Below are positions 9,011 to 18,100 of a stretch of DNA of 49,736 bases, in pieces (the stretch's first letter is position 1; each line of letters starts with the position of its first letter). The stretch lies in contig CAITBM010000014.1 in the NCBI GenBank assembly GCA_903890485.1, positions 1 to 49,736 of the forward strand. Direction: 5' to 3'. The stretch is from an uncultured Opitutaceae bacterium. Its GTDB lineage: Bacteria; Verrucomicrobiota; Verrucomicrobiia; Opitutales; Opitutaceae. A model generated the notes under the pieces. That model was not told the DNA's origin and did not search any database. It saw nothing but the letters and a program-made list of their open reading frames with translations. The position numbers and the translations under genes are program-made.

Positions 9011-9829
9011 ATGAGTGTCCCTGGACAACCCACCCCCGTGACAGGGCTCGCCCGCAAGCGGGACCTTTGGTGGCAGTTTACCGTCCGGGCGGTCGAGGCC
9101 CGGTACAAGGGAAGCTACCTGGGAATCCTCTGGGCGGTGTTGAACCCGATGCTCTTGCTCAGCATCTACTTTGTGGTCTTCGGGGTCATCTTCGGGGGCC
9201 ATTTCCGGGACCCGAGCGTCGAGACCCTGAAGGATTTCGCGATGGCGATGTTCCTCGGGCTAATCCTCTTCCAACTCCTGGCCGACACGCTGGGTGCCTC
9301 GCCGCTCCTCATAATCGGCAACTCGAACCTCGTGAAGAAGGTGGTGTTCCCCCTGGAGATCCTGCCGCTCTCCCAGGTCGGCGGCCTCTGGTTTAACCTG
9401 GCGATCGGACTCGTCCTCGCCCTGGGCAGTTCCGCGGTGCTAACCTCCGGTCCCACGCTTCTGGGCCTCGCGTGGCTGCCGGTCATCCTACTTCCGCTTC
9501 TCATGCTCTCCGCGGGCCTTTCCTGGCTCCTCTCGGCCCTCGGCGTCTTCTTCCGGGACCTCGCCCAGGCCATGCCCTTCATCGCCCAGGTGATCATGTA
9601 CTCGAGCGCCGTCTTCTATCCCGTTTCCCGGATCCCCGCCGGCGTGTGGGCCATCCTCAAGTGGAACCCCTTTCTCCAGACAGTGGTTCTCTCCCGGGAG
9701 GTGATCCTCTGGGACATGCCCGTCAACGCGAACCGGCTCCTCTACACCTACCTGGCCGGCCTGGCCTCCATGGCGATCGGCCGATGGGTGTTCATGAAGT
9801 TAAGGCCCGCCTTTGCGGACGTGCTCTAG
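9011..9829 (+). CDS. wzm: ABC-2 polysaccharide exporter, permease subunit
   Basis: A 272-residue inner-membrane protein with six hydrophobic segments and the family's signature N-terminus: DLWWQFTVRAVEARYKGSYL followed by GILWAVLNPMLLL. A second conserved part, PFIAQVIMYSSAVFYPVS, precedes the last TM pair. Wzm-type permeases form the membrane channel that moves undecaprenyl-linked O-polysaccharide, teichoic acid or S-layer glycan across the inner membrane. The start ATG 9011 has AAGGG eight bases upstream. The wzt gene follows after 15 bases, giving the standard pair. This argues that the main polymer is completed in the cytoplasm before export rather than by a Wzy polymerase. Confidence 0.93.
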   Translation: MSVPGQPTPVTGLARKRDLWWQFTVRAVEARYKGSYLGILWAVLNPMLLLSIYFVVFGVIFGGHFRDPSVETLKDFAMAMFLGLILFQLLADTLGASPLLIIGNSNLVKKVVFPLEILPLSQVGGLWFNLAIGLVLALGSSAVLTSGPTLLGLAWLPVILLPLLMLSAGLSWLLSALGVFFRDLAQAMPFIAQVIMYSSAVFYPVSRIPAGVWAILKWNPFLQTVVLSREVILWDMPVNANRLLYTYLAGLASMAIGRWVFMKLRPAFADVL

Positions 9830-9844
9830 GCGAACACTCCCCCA

Positions 9845-11188
9845 ATGTCCCAGGATCTCCTCATCGAGGCAAAGAACCTCACCAAGGCCTACCGGATCTG
9901 GAACCGGCCTTCCTCGCGCCTGACCGTGCCGTTCATCGAGGCGGCCTCCGGGATCTTCCCCAAGGGCTCGGCTCCCCGCGGACTCTTGGCCCGCAGCGCC
10001 GGCTCCAAGTACCGCGATTTCTACGCGCTTAAGGACCTGAGCTTCTCGATCAAGCGGGGCGAGGCCACCGGGATCATCGGCCGGAACGGCTCGGGGAAAA
10101 GCACCCTTCTCCAGTTGATTGCCGGGACGCTCACCCCGACCTCGGGCTCCGTCAGCGTGAGCGGCAGGGTCTCCGCCCTCCTGGAGCTCGGAAGCGGGTT
10201 CAACCCGGAGTTCACCGGGCGCGAGAACGTGTTCCTAAACGGGGCCATCTACGGCTTCACCCGGGGCGAGATGGCCGCCCGGATGGAGGAGATCACCGCC
10301 TTTGCCGACATCGGGGACTTCATCGACCAGCCGGTTAAGACGTATTCCTCGGGAATGATGATGCGGCTCGCATTCGCAGTAGCGGTTAACGTCCAGCCGG
10401 ATGTCCTCATCATCGACGAGGCCCTTGCCGTCGGAGATGTCTTCTTTTCCCAGAAATGCTTCCAGAGGATCCGCGAGATCGTCCACCGCGGGGCCACGCT
10501 CATTTTCGTGTCCCATGACATGGGCGCGGTCCAGTCGCTCTGCGACCGGGCGCTTCTCCTGAGCCAAGGCGCCATGATCTTCGACGGGGCCCCCGAGGAC
10601 TGCGTGAGCCGGTACTTCAACCTGCACAAGCCCGTCCGCGACACGGGTCAGGCGGTCGCCGGCGTCCATCCTGCGGTGAGTCCCGATTTGCGCCGCTCGC
10701 TTGAGGATTTGAATGTCATTGAAGCCGCGAAGTCGCGGCACGGGAGCCGGGACCTGGAGATCGCCGCCGCCGTGGTCGTTGACGGCCACGGGGCCGCGAC
10801 CTGGGATTTCGAGATGATGCACCGCGCCTCGGTACGCGTGCTTTTCCGGGCAAACGCGGACATCCAGAGGCCCTCCGCGGGGCTCCAGGTCCACGACCGC
10901 ACGGGTAACCTGGTCTTCGCGGCCGGGACGCCGCAGCTGCGATTCCCCCTGCCGAAGCTGTCCAAGGGCCAGGAGATCGTCCTCGAGTTCCGGATCGCCC
11001 TGAACCTCCAGCCCGGAGCCTACACGCTTTCCCTGGACGCAGCCGAATTCGACGAAGACAACCCGAATGTCGGTGTCTTCTACGACAGGGTCGGAGGACT
11101 CGGGCCGCTCTCGGTGGCCTTTAACGGTGGAGGCACCCTGCCCTTCTACGGCACGGCTCAGCTTCCGATGGAGATCAGCTACCTCTAG
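9845..11188 (+). CDS. wzt: ABC polysaccharide exporter ATPase with C-terminal substrate-recognition domain
   Basis: A 447-residue protein. The nucleotide-binding domain (about 1-265) has Walker A GRNGSGKST at 79-87, the signature-like YSSGMMMRL near 172 and Walker B VLIIDEALAVGD near 195, followed by the H-loop region FVSHDMG. Residues about 290-447 form a beta-rich Wzt C-terminal domain. In E. coli O8/O9a this domain binds the modified non-reducing end of the finished chain and thereby licenses export. The extended C-terminus here implies that the exported glycan carries a recognised end group. It is followed after four bases by a methyltransferase that could add such a group. No strong ribosome binding site is seen, so coupling to wzm is likely. 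Confidence 0.93.
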   Translation: MSQDLLIEAKNLTKAYRIWNRPSSRLTVPFIEAASGIFPKGSAPRGLLARSAGSKYRDFYALKDLSFSIKRGEATGIIGRNGSGKSTLLQLIAGTLTPTSGSVSVSGRVSALLELGSGFNPEFTGRENVFLNGAIYGFTRGEMAARMEEITAFADIGDFIDQPVKTYSSGMMMRLAFAVAVNVQPDVLIIDEALAVGDVFFSQKCFQRIREIVHRGATLIFVSHDMGAVQSLCDRALLLSQGAMIFDGAPEDCVSRYFNLHKPVRDTGQAVAGVHPAVSPDLRRSLEDLNVIEAAKSRHGSRDLEIAAAVVVDGHGAATWDFEMMHRASVRVLFRANADIQRPSAGLQVHDRTGNLVFAAGTPQLRFPLPKLSKGQEIVLEFRIALNLQPGAYTLSLDAAEFDEDNPNVGVFYDRVGGLGPLSVAFNGGGTLPFYGTAQLPMEISYL

Positions 11189-11192
11189 CACC

Positions 11193-12113
11193 ATGGGAGG
11201 AACCCCTGATCGAGCCTGCTGGTGCGGCCATCCCGGCCTCGAGCCTTACTCAGCCGAATACCGGGTGTGCCGGGCCTGTGGCACCCTGGTCAGCACCGCC
11301 CCCCAGCGGGCGGGGCTTTACGACCAAAGCTACTGGAAGGAGCGCCAGACAGTGCACCACGGGCTCCCCGACATCCGCGCCCGTGCCCGGCTCGACCTGC
11401 CGGAGCGCTGCACCCACTGGCTGGGCAGGCTCCTCGCGCTACGGCTTCCCCCTGCCCGGGTTCTTGATGTCGGATGCGCCCACGGAGGGTATGTGGCGCT
11501 CCTCAACTGGGCCGGCTTCCAGGCCGAGGGAACCGAGATGAGTCCGGAGGTGGCCGCATTTGCCGAGCAGGTGTTTGGCGTGAAGGTCCACGTGGGACCT
11601 GTGGAGGCGCTCCCTCTCGCCTCGGGGAGCTTCGACGTCATTGTCCTCAATGATGTGATCGAGCACCTGCCTGATCCCCTGGCGACCCTCGGCCACTGCG
11701 CCAGTCTGCTTTCACCGGAAGGCTTCTTCGTGATCCAAACCCCCGAGTACAAGGAGCACCTGTCGCACGCTGACCTCCAGGCCTCGGGGGACCTTTTCCT
11801 GAAGCACATGGACCACAACAACGAGGAGCACCTGTACCTGTTTAGCCGCCGGTCGGCCGGCCTCCTCTTTGACCGGATCGGCTTTGGGTGTCTCGACTTT
11901 TCAAACCCCGTGTATTCCTACGATATGGCCTTTACCGCAAGCCGCCGGCCAATCAGCCCACTGGCCCCTGAGGAAGTCGTTCGCGCCCTCTCGGGGACGC
12001 CCTCGGGACGTTTGGTCCAAGCTCTTCTAGACAAGGCATTTGAGTCCGCGGACAGGTGGTGGGCAATCCAGAGGCTTGAAGCCCAGGTCAAGGCCCCCGT
12101 GCCACGATCCTAA
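11193..12113 (+). CDS. SAM-dependent methyltransferase with N-terminal zinc-ribbon-like cysteines
   Basis: A 306-residue protein. The N-terminus has a Cys pair pattern (CWCGHPG, then VCRACGTL), a likely zinc site seen in many methyltransferases of O-antigen loci. The SAM motif I is VLDVGCAHGGYVALL near residues 88-103, followed by FDVIVLNDVIEHLPDP. I placed the start at ATG 11193, four bases after the wzt stop; the open frame extends further upstream but would overlap wzt by over 120 bases. A terminal methyl group is a known chain-end signal for Wzt-type exporters, so this enzyme is a candidate terminator. Its acceptor sugar cannot be read from the sequence. Confidence 0.85.
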   Translation: MGGTPDRACWCGHPGLEPYSAEYRVCRACGTLVSTAPQRAGLYDQSYWKERQTVHHGLPDIRARARLDLPERCTHWLGRLLALRLPPARVLDVGCAHGGYVALLNWAGFQAEGTEMSPEVAAFAEQVFGVKVHVGPVEALPLASGSFDVIVLNDVIEHLPDPLATLGHCASLLSPEGFFVIQTPEYKEHLSHADLQASGDLFLKHMDHNNEEHLYLFSRRSAGLLFDRIGFGCLDFSNPVYSYDMAFTASRRPISPLAPEEVVRALSGTPSGRLVQALLDKAFESADRWWAIQRLEAQVKAPVPRS

Positions 12114-12162
12114 ATCAGGCTCGCGTCACCCGGCGAACATGGTGTGAAGTGACCCTTTTTAC

Positions 12163-15141
12163 GTGCCCGAAAAGCCCAAGACCCTGGTATACCTGAGACC
12201 CGACACGATCGGAGACTTGATCCTGTTCACTCCGGCTCTGCGCCTGTTCCTAGCGGAATGGCCTGAGGCTCGGCATGTAATTGTGGTTAGGGAGGGTTAC
12301 GAAAGCCTGGCCCCCCTGTTTCCCAAGGGGGTGGAGTGGAAGGTCGCCCGGATCAATCCTTTCAAACAGCGCCCCTCCGAATGCCGGGAAGCCCTGTCGA
12401 CCCTTGTCAAGGACTTGGCCGCCCTCGCCCCCGACCTGATCCTGGCCCCCACACTCAACAGGACCTGGCTTGAAATCGGGGTGGCGTCCCAATTTGGGTC
12501 CGCAAAGAGCATCGTTCTCGGAAGCGCCGAGGTGGACCCAATCTTTGCGGCGTCGCTCAGGCTCGACCTGGGCATAGACCCGACGCGGGCATTCGCTGAG
12601 ACGGTTAAGGCCGTCAGGGACGAGACCGATGTCTCCAGCCAGCACCGATTCGCGGAACACGTGATCGGAAGGGTCCTGCCCAAAACCCTGCCTTTGGTCG
12701 AGACAACGCCCGAAGCAGTCCTGGCGGCAAAGGCCGTCTTGGCTGGGTACGGACTGTCCGGCGGCGCCTTTGCGGCGGTCTTCGCCGGTGGGCTCGCCAA
12801 CGTCCAAGTCAAGTCATGGCCCGCTGAGCGCTTTGCCGAACTCATCGCCCATATCGAGGGAAATCAGAAAATCCCGGTGTTGCTCATGGCGCACGAATCC
12901 GAGGCGCAGGCCCTGGAAGCGATCGCCAAGAGGGTCGCAGGCCATGGCGGTAGCCGTCCAAAGGTTTGGCTCGGCAAGGACGGCGGGCTGCCCCTGTTGG
13001 CCGCGCTCCTCGGGCAGGCTAAATTCTACGTGGGGCATGACACGGGAGCCATGCATCTGGCGGCCGCAATGGGCAGGCCCGTGGTCGGGATCTTTGGCGG
13101 CGGCCACTGGCCGCGTTTTCGACTCTCGGCCCGACAGGCCGTCTCCGTTGTCCAGCCCCTTCCCTGCTTCGGCTGCAATTGGGACTGCCACTTTGGGGAC
13201 GGACCCTGCGTGAAGACGATCCCGGCCGCGGACGTTGTCGCCGGGATCGACCGCCTGCTGAAGGCGGGAAGCGATCCGGTGAACCTGGTCCTCACGGTCA
13301 AGGCCCTGGGGCCCGAGGCGTTGGCCCTTGTCGAGTCTTCCACGCCCGGCCTTCTCGCCCTCAAGCGCGACCGGATCGACCGCCAGCACAAGATTGAGGA
13401 GCTCAAGTCGGAAACCGACACGAAGGATGTCGAGATCACGGACCTAAAGCGGGCGGCCGACGAGCGTAAGAAGGAGATGGAGTCCATCAAGGCCGAGCTC
13501 GAGGCCGAGTGCGCCCTAAAGGACACCGAGATTGAGGAGTTGAAGTCCGAAACGAATTCCAAGGACACGGAGATCGGGGAGCTGAAGCGGGCCGCCGACG
13601 AGCGCAAGAAGGAGATGGAGTCCATCAAGGCCGAGCTCGAGGCCGAGTGCGCCCTAAAGGACACCGAGATCGGGGAACTCAAGGGCGAGGCCAACACCAA
13701 GGATGCCGAGATCGCGGACCTCAAGAAGACCTGCAACGACCGCGAGGAGATCGTGGTAAGGCTCGACGCCGGACTTAAGGCCCACATCGAGGCAGCCGGC
13801 GCCCGGGAGCAGCAGATCGCGGCCCTCGGAGCCGAGATAAAGGAGCTCCGGGCCAAACTCGACCTCCTGAATTCGTTGCCGCCTGACGCCTCCACCTGGG
13901 CGGAGCTCATCAAGCACAAGGATGTCCACATCGCCAATATCGAGGCCATCGTGCGCAACCGTGATGAGCAGATCACCTCCCTGCGCCAGGAGATCACCAA
14001 TTATGCCACCGGCTACGGCAGCGTGGAGCAGGCCAAGCATTACGGCCGCCTCCTCGCCGAGAAGGAGGCCGTGATCCAGGAGCTCAACCGGGCGTGCATC
14101 GAGCGCGGCGCCGTGATCGCCGAGCTCGCCGCCTCCACGACTGGGGTCACCGCCGGCTTGAGGAAGCTCTGGATCGCGGCTGCCTCGTGGACCAGGGAAA
14201 AGGTCACGCGCCCGCTTGGGGCCTGGTCTTTCGAGCGCTTCGTCGAGGGCTATTGGATGCAGATCGGGGTCCTTAAGCAGTACGAGCCAAAAGCGATTGC
14301 CTGGGACCCCAAGCTCCGGAGCGCTCCCAAGGCGGACCCGGCGGCCCTTCCCCAGATCGGGATCGTGACGCCGAGCTTCGGCCAGGCTGCGTTCCTTGAA
14401 AGCACGATGCTGAGCATCCTAAACCAGGGGTACCCGAGGCTCCTCTACGCCGTCCAGGACGGGGGATCCAGGGACTCGAGCCCCGCGATCATAGCCCGCT
14501 ACGGAGCCCAATTGGTCCATGGGGAGTCCGAGCCCGACAACGGGCAGGCCGACGCCGTCCGGAAGGGATTCGCTCACATTGAGCCCAAGCTCGGGCCCGC
14601 CGACGTGATGGCCTACCTCAACTCGGACGATCTTCTGGCCCCCAGGTCGCTTGCCTTTGTGGCGGGATACTTTGCGACCCACCCGGACGTGGATGTCATC
14701 TACGGACACCGAATCATCATCGACGAGGAGGACCGCGAGGTCGGCCGCTGGATCATGCCGCCCCATGAGGAGGAATCGATCGAATGGATCGACTATGTCC
14801 CCCAGGAAACCCTGTTCTGGCGCAAACGCGCATGGGACATGGCCGGGGGCATCGACCCGAGCTTCCAGTTCGCACTCGACTGGGACCTCTTGGCGCGGTT
14901 CCAGAAGGCCGGTTGCGCGATCGTCCGCATCCCCTATTTCCTGGGATGCTTCCGGATCCATTCCCAGCAGAAGACGCACCACGCCATCCACACCACCGGG
15001 GCGGAAGAGATGGCGAGGATCCGCCTGCGTTTCCACGGCACCGACAAGGACAATGCCGCCATGATCGAGCGCCATGCCCGACGGATCCGAATCCGGGGTA
15101 CCGTGACCGCGCGCCTGCACGCCGTCGGGCTACGCTGGTAG
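12163..15141 (+). CDS. GT9 - coiled coil - GT2 bifunctional glycosyltransferase
   Basis: A 992-residue three-part protein. Residues 1 to about 350 are a GT9 (heptosyltransferase-like) GT-B domain, with YLRPDTIGDLILFTPALR at the N-terminus and YVGHDTGAMHLAAAMGRPVV near 290. Residues about 406-655 are a long charged coiled coil rich in Lys, Glu and Leu, including two near-identical 46-residue units. Residues about 730-992 are a GT2 domain, with GIVTPSFGQAAFLESTMLSI, the YLNSDD metal motif and a LDWDLLARFQKAG acceptor region. It starts with GTG at 12163. The GT9 domain fits use of the heptose made by the 39-43 kb genes. The coiled coil may set the distance between active sites or the chain length. 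No membrane segment is seen. Confidence 0.88.
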   Translation: MPEKPKTLVYLRPDTIGDLILFTPALRLFLAEWPEARHVIVVREGYESLAPLFPKGVEWKVARINPFKQRPSECREALSTLVKDLAALAPDLILAPTLNRTWLEIGVASQFGSAKSIVLGSAEVDPIFAASLRLDLGIDPTRAFAETVKAVRDETDVSSQHRFAEHVIGRVLPKTLPLVETTPEAVLAAKAVLAGYGLSGGAFAAVFAGGLANVQVKSWPAERFAELIAHIEGNQKIPVLLMAHESEAQALEAIAKRVAGHGGSRPKVWLGKDGGLPLLAALLGQAKFYVGHDTGAMHLAAAMGRPVVGIFGGGHWPRFRLSARQAVSVVQPLPCFGCNWDCHFGDGPCVKTIPAADVVAGIDRLLKAGSDPVNLVLTVKALGPEALALVESSTPGLLALKRDRIDRQHKIEELKSETDTKDVEITDLKRAADERKKEMESIKAELEAECALKDTEIEELKSETNSKDTEIGELKRAADERKKEMESIKAELEAECALKDTEIGELKGEANTKDAEIADLKKTCNDREEIVVRLDAGLKAHIEAAGAREQQIAALGAEIKELRAKLDLLNSLPPDASTWAELIKHKDVHIANIEAIVRNRDEQITSLRQEITNYATGYGSVEQAKHYGRLLAEKEAVIQELNRACIERGAVIAELAASTTGVTAGLRKLWIAAASWTREKVTRPLGAWSFERFVEGYWMQIGVLKQYEPKAIAWDPKLRSAPKADPAALPQIGIVTPSFGQAAFLESTMLSILNQGYPRLLYAVQDGGSRDSSPAIIARYGAQLVHGESEPDNGQADAVRKGFAHIEPKLGPADVMAYLNSDDLLAPRSLAFVAGYFATHPDVDVIYGHRIIIDEEDREVGRWIMPPHEEESIEWIDYVPQETLFWRKRAWDMAGGIDPSFQFALDWDLLARFQKAGCAIVRIPYFLGCFRIHSQQKTHHAIHTTGAEEMARIRLRFHGTDKDNAAMIERHARRIRIRGTVTARLHAVGLRW
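13444..13719 (+). repeat. Tandem 138-bp repeat (2 copies) in the coiled coil
   Basis: Unit 1 (13444-13581) and unit 2 (13582-13719) start with the same LKRAADERKKEMESIK coding text. A run of 65 bases is identical between 13468-13532 and 13606-13670, and divergence increases only toward the end of each unit. The unit is 46 codons, so gain or loss keeps the frame. Partial, older echoes of the KDxEIxxLK element occur before unit 1 and after unit 2. Such near-identity points to a recent duplication or to ongoing recombination. Confidence 0.9.
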
Positions 15142-15189
15142 GAGCTTGTTTTTTCCCGTGATATCCAAAGCCTTTTCCCTTCCGAAAGC

Positions 15190-18100
15190 ATGATACCGCT
15201 TCTCCTCGTAGCCGGGCTCTTTGTTTACCTTTCGATCCTGGGCCAGGCTGTCGTCAGCCTTTTCAAGCCCCGGATCGGGATACTCTGGAGCTGGTTTGTG
15301 GCGCCGGCGGTCGGCCTATCGGTGCTCCTGGTGGTGCTCACCCGCCTGAACGTGGCGGGGATTCCCGTCCGCGTCGCAGGGCCTTGGGCAACGCTAGGCC
15401 TGCTCGCGGCCTCCCTGGCCATCCTGGCCTGGCGCCGCCCGGTGCTGCCCCTCCGGAAAATGGCGCCCTTCCTCGCGATCGCCGCGGGAACTTTGGTCTA
15501 TGTCGGATGGCCGTCGCTCCGTTTTGGCTTCAACTGGATCTCCTACGGCAACGACGACATGGCGAACTACTGCCTGGCAGCGGAGCGCTTCCTGGAGCAC
15601 GGCTACTACGACGTCCCCCTCCAGACGGACCTGGAGGGCCGCGACTACGCGCAGCACTACTGGTTCATGCATGCGCTCCAGCAGATCCGGCCGGGCTCGG
15701 AGCTCACGATCTCCTGGATCTCGTCCCTCACGGGGAAGCGCGCCCACGAGGTCTTCATGCCGGCGATCCTGATGCTGAGCCTGATGCAGCTCTTCGCCCT
15801 CGGCTCGGTCGCTATCTGGCGCGGGAGGAACCGGAAGGTGGCGATCGTCGCCTTTTTCCTCCTGGCGACCTCTCCCCTCTTTAGCCTGGGGACGCTTTAC
15901 CAGTTGATCGCCCAGGTCGGAGGGCTTGCCCTCCTGGTCGTCATTGCCTCCATCCTCTTCATGGTGAGGAAGATGACGCTGCGCACGATGGCCGTGGCTG
16001 GCATCCTCACGGCCTGCCTCGCGATCTTCTACCCGGAGGTTTCGCCGTTTGTCGCCATGGGAATCATGCTCGTGGCCGCCCGCCTCCGGTACACCGACAG
16101 CAAGAAGTTTGGCCCCTACACGACCTTCATCCTCGGCGTCGCCGTCCTCACCTTCCTCCTCATCGCGAGCAGCACCTACCAGTTCATCAACACGCTGGTC
16201 ATGCAATCGGTGGGCTCGGCTGGTCTCGGCGCCATGGCCGAGATCAACGACCAGAGCGGGGGCCTGGTTCTCTTCCCTTGGACGCTCGTCCCCTCGTTCA
16301 TCCCGATGCTCTTCGGGCTCCATCCCTTCGGCAAGGTGGGCGTCGATCCCCTGATCTCCGTCCAGATCGTGGTGGGCGTGGGCTTCCTCGCGTTCTTTGC
16401 CTGGCGGACCTGGAAGAACCTGAAGGACGGCTCGCCCGCGGGCTACCTCGGCACGATCATGATCGTGCTCGGCGTCTACCTTTTCCAGAAGGGCCAGGAC
16501 TTCGGCCTCTTCAAGCTCGCGATGTGGGCGCAGCCCGTGATCACGCTTTGCCTCGCCCAGGGAATCACGCCCTTTCTCTTTTCCGCGAGCCCGGTGACCC
16601 GCAAACGCGCCAGGATCGGAGTGGGCCTCTTTTTTGCCTGCACCGCGGTCTCGCAGGTCTACTATGCCTACTCGTCGCTCGGGACCTACGGTGGCGGCCT
16701 CACGGAGGTCGTGAAGGGTTCGGAGCTCGGCGTCGGCTTCGTGCCCCCGAAGAACGTTAAATATGACGGTATCGAGAGCGACATCTCGAACGTTGTGAGC
16801 GCGAAGATGCTCTCCATGTACACGCAGGGGATCGACACGCGCTTCCTCTCCAGGAGCTACATGGACAACATCGCGAACATCGCGGTCCTCAAGTTCCTGA
16901 GGACCCCGGACCCGGACCTGGGTCCGCAGGCAAGGATCGTCGAGAAGCTCTCCCTCCTCCGATTCATGCTTCCGCCGGAGCTCATGAAGGACGACATCCC
17001 CGATTACAAGGTGGTGACGATCCACAAGGAGGCCGACAGCGTCGACTATGCCAACAACTGGACGGAGACGAGCTCCCGGCACCTGAACTACAAGGACCGG
17101 CTCTTCGTCTCGATCCGCTCCGACCTGGACCATTTCAACAAGCTGAACGACGGCACGGGCTGGACCGTGCAGAACATGTACCAGTACAAGCTGGAGAGCC
17201 AGGTGAAGGACCACCTGGTGTTCGTCCATTCTGAGCTGAGCCCCCACTACTATTCCTCGGCCCGCTTCAAGGCCGCCTTCTTCCAGCGCGAGTCCGAACC
17301 GATCTCGAACGGAAAGAGCTACTTCCACGGGACAGGTCGCTTCACGGTCTTCCACATTATCAACCCCTCGCCGAACCTCCGGGTGATCGTCGACTTCTCG
17401 CGGACATCGCTCGGCGCGGGCCGGACCAAGCTTCCGACCAAGGCGCTCGTCGTGGGCGACGACGACTACAGGCTGAACTTCGTGGGCTCGGGCTCCGCCA
17501 GGGTCGTGTCCTCGGTCATGAAGCCCGAGTACTACGAGGGCCAGGCCTACTTCATGGTCGACTTCGGCGACTACGCCCGGGTGATCGAGAAGATCAAGAC
17601 CGGGCTCATGCGCTGGTACGGCGTAAAGTTCGCCCTCGACGATAGGCGGCTCGTGGGTTTCACCCGCGACATCTCGGTTATCACGGACGACGAGTACAGG
17701 GCGCTCCCCCGCCCGACGAAGATTAGCGTCTTCCCTGACGACCTCCTCAACTACAAGGGGCTGGAGTACTCCGGGCTCTACGAGGATGGATGGATCGGCC
17801 GCGACGCCTACGTGAAGCTCGGAGCCTCCCACACGGGCCAGGTCCTGACCTTCAAGGGCTACATCCCCGACATCCCCCGCTTCAAGAAGGAGGGGATTGA
17901 TGCCACGATCTCGATCAACGACAGGCCGACTGAGGTCGTGAACTTGAAGGCGGGAAAGTTCATCCTCACGCGCCTTGTGAAGGACGCCGCCGATATCACG
18001 TCCATCGCCGTGCACTTCTCCGACGCCCAGGTCTACGACACGGACAAGGACAAGCGCGAGGTCTCCGCCTTCGTGGACGAGATCTCGATCAACGCGGTCC

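Noticed and set aside
10021-11188. The methyltransferase frame extended upstream to 11067
   Set aside because: The extension lies inside wzt and lacks conserved residues; the ATG at 11193 gives the expected cysteine-rich N-terminus.
12131-12160. GTCAC...GTGAC followed by CCTTTTT before the GT9 fusion
   Set aside because: The stem is only five pairs with a very long loop, too weak to call a terminator.
15134-15160. CTAC-GCTG-GTAG followed by a run of T
   Set aside because: The stem is four pairs and overlaps the stop codon; the T-run alone is not enough.
15394-18015. An 873-codon open frame on the minus strand
   Set aside because: It lies fully antisense to the 1216-residue membrane protein, its product is low-complexity (Arg, Glu, Asp, His, Val rich) without any motif, and such long antisense frames are common in GC-rich genes.
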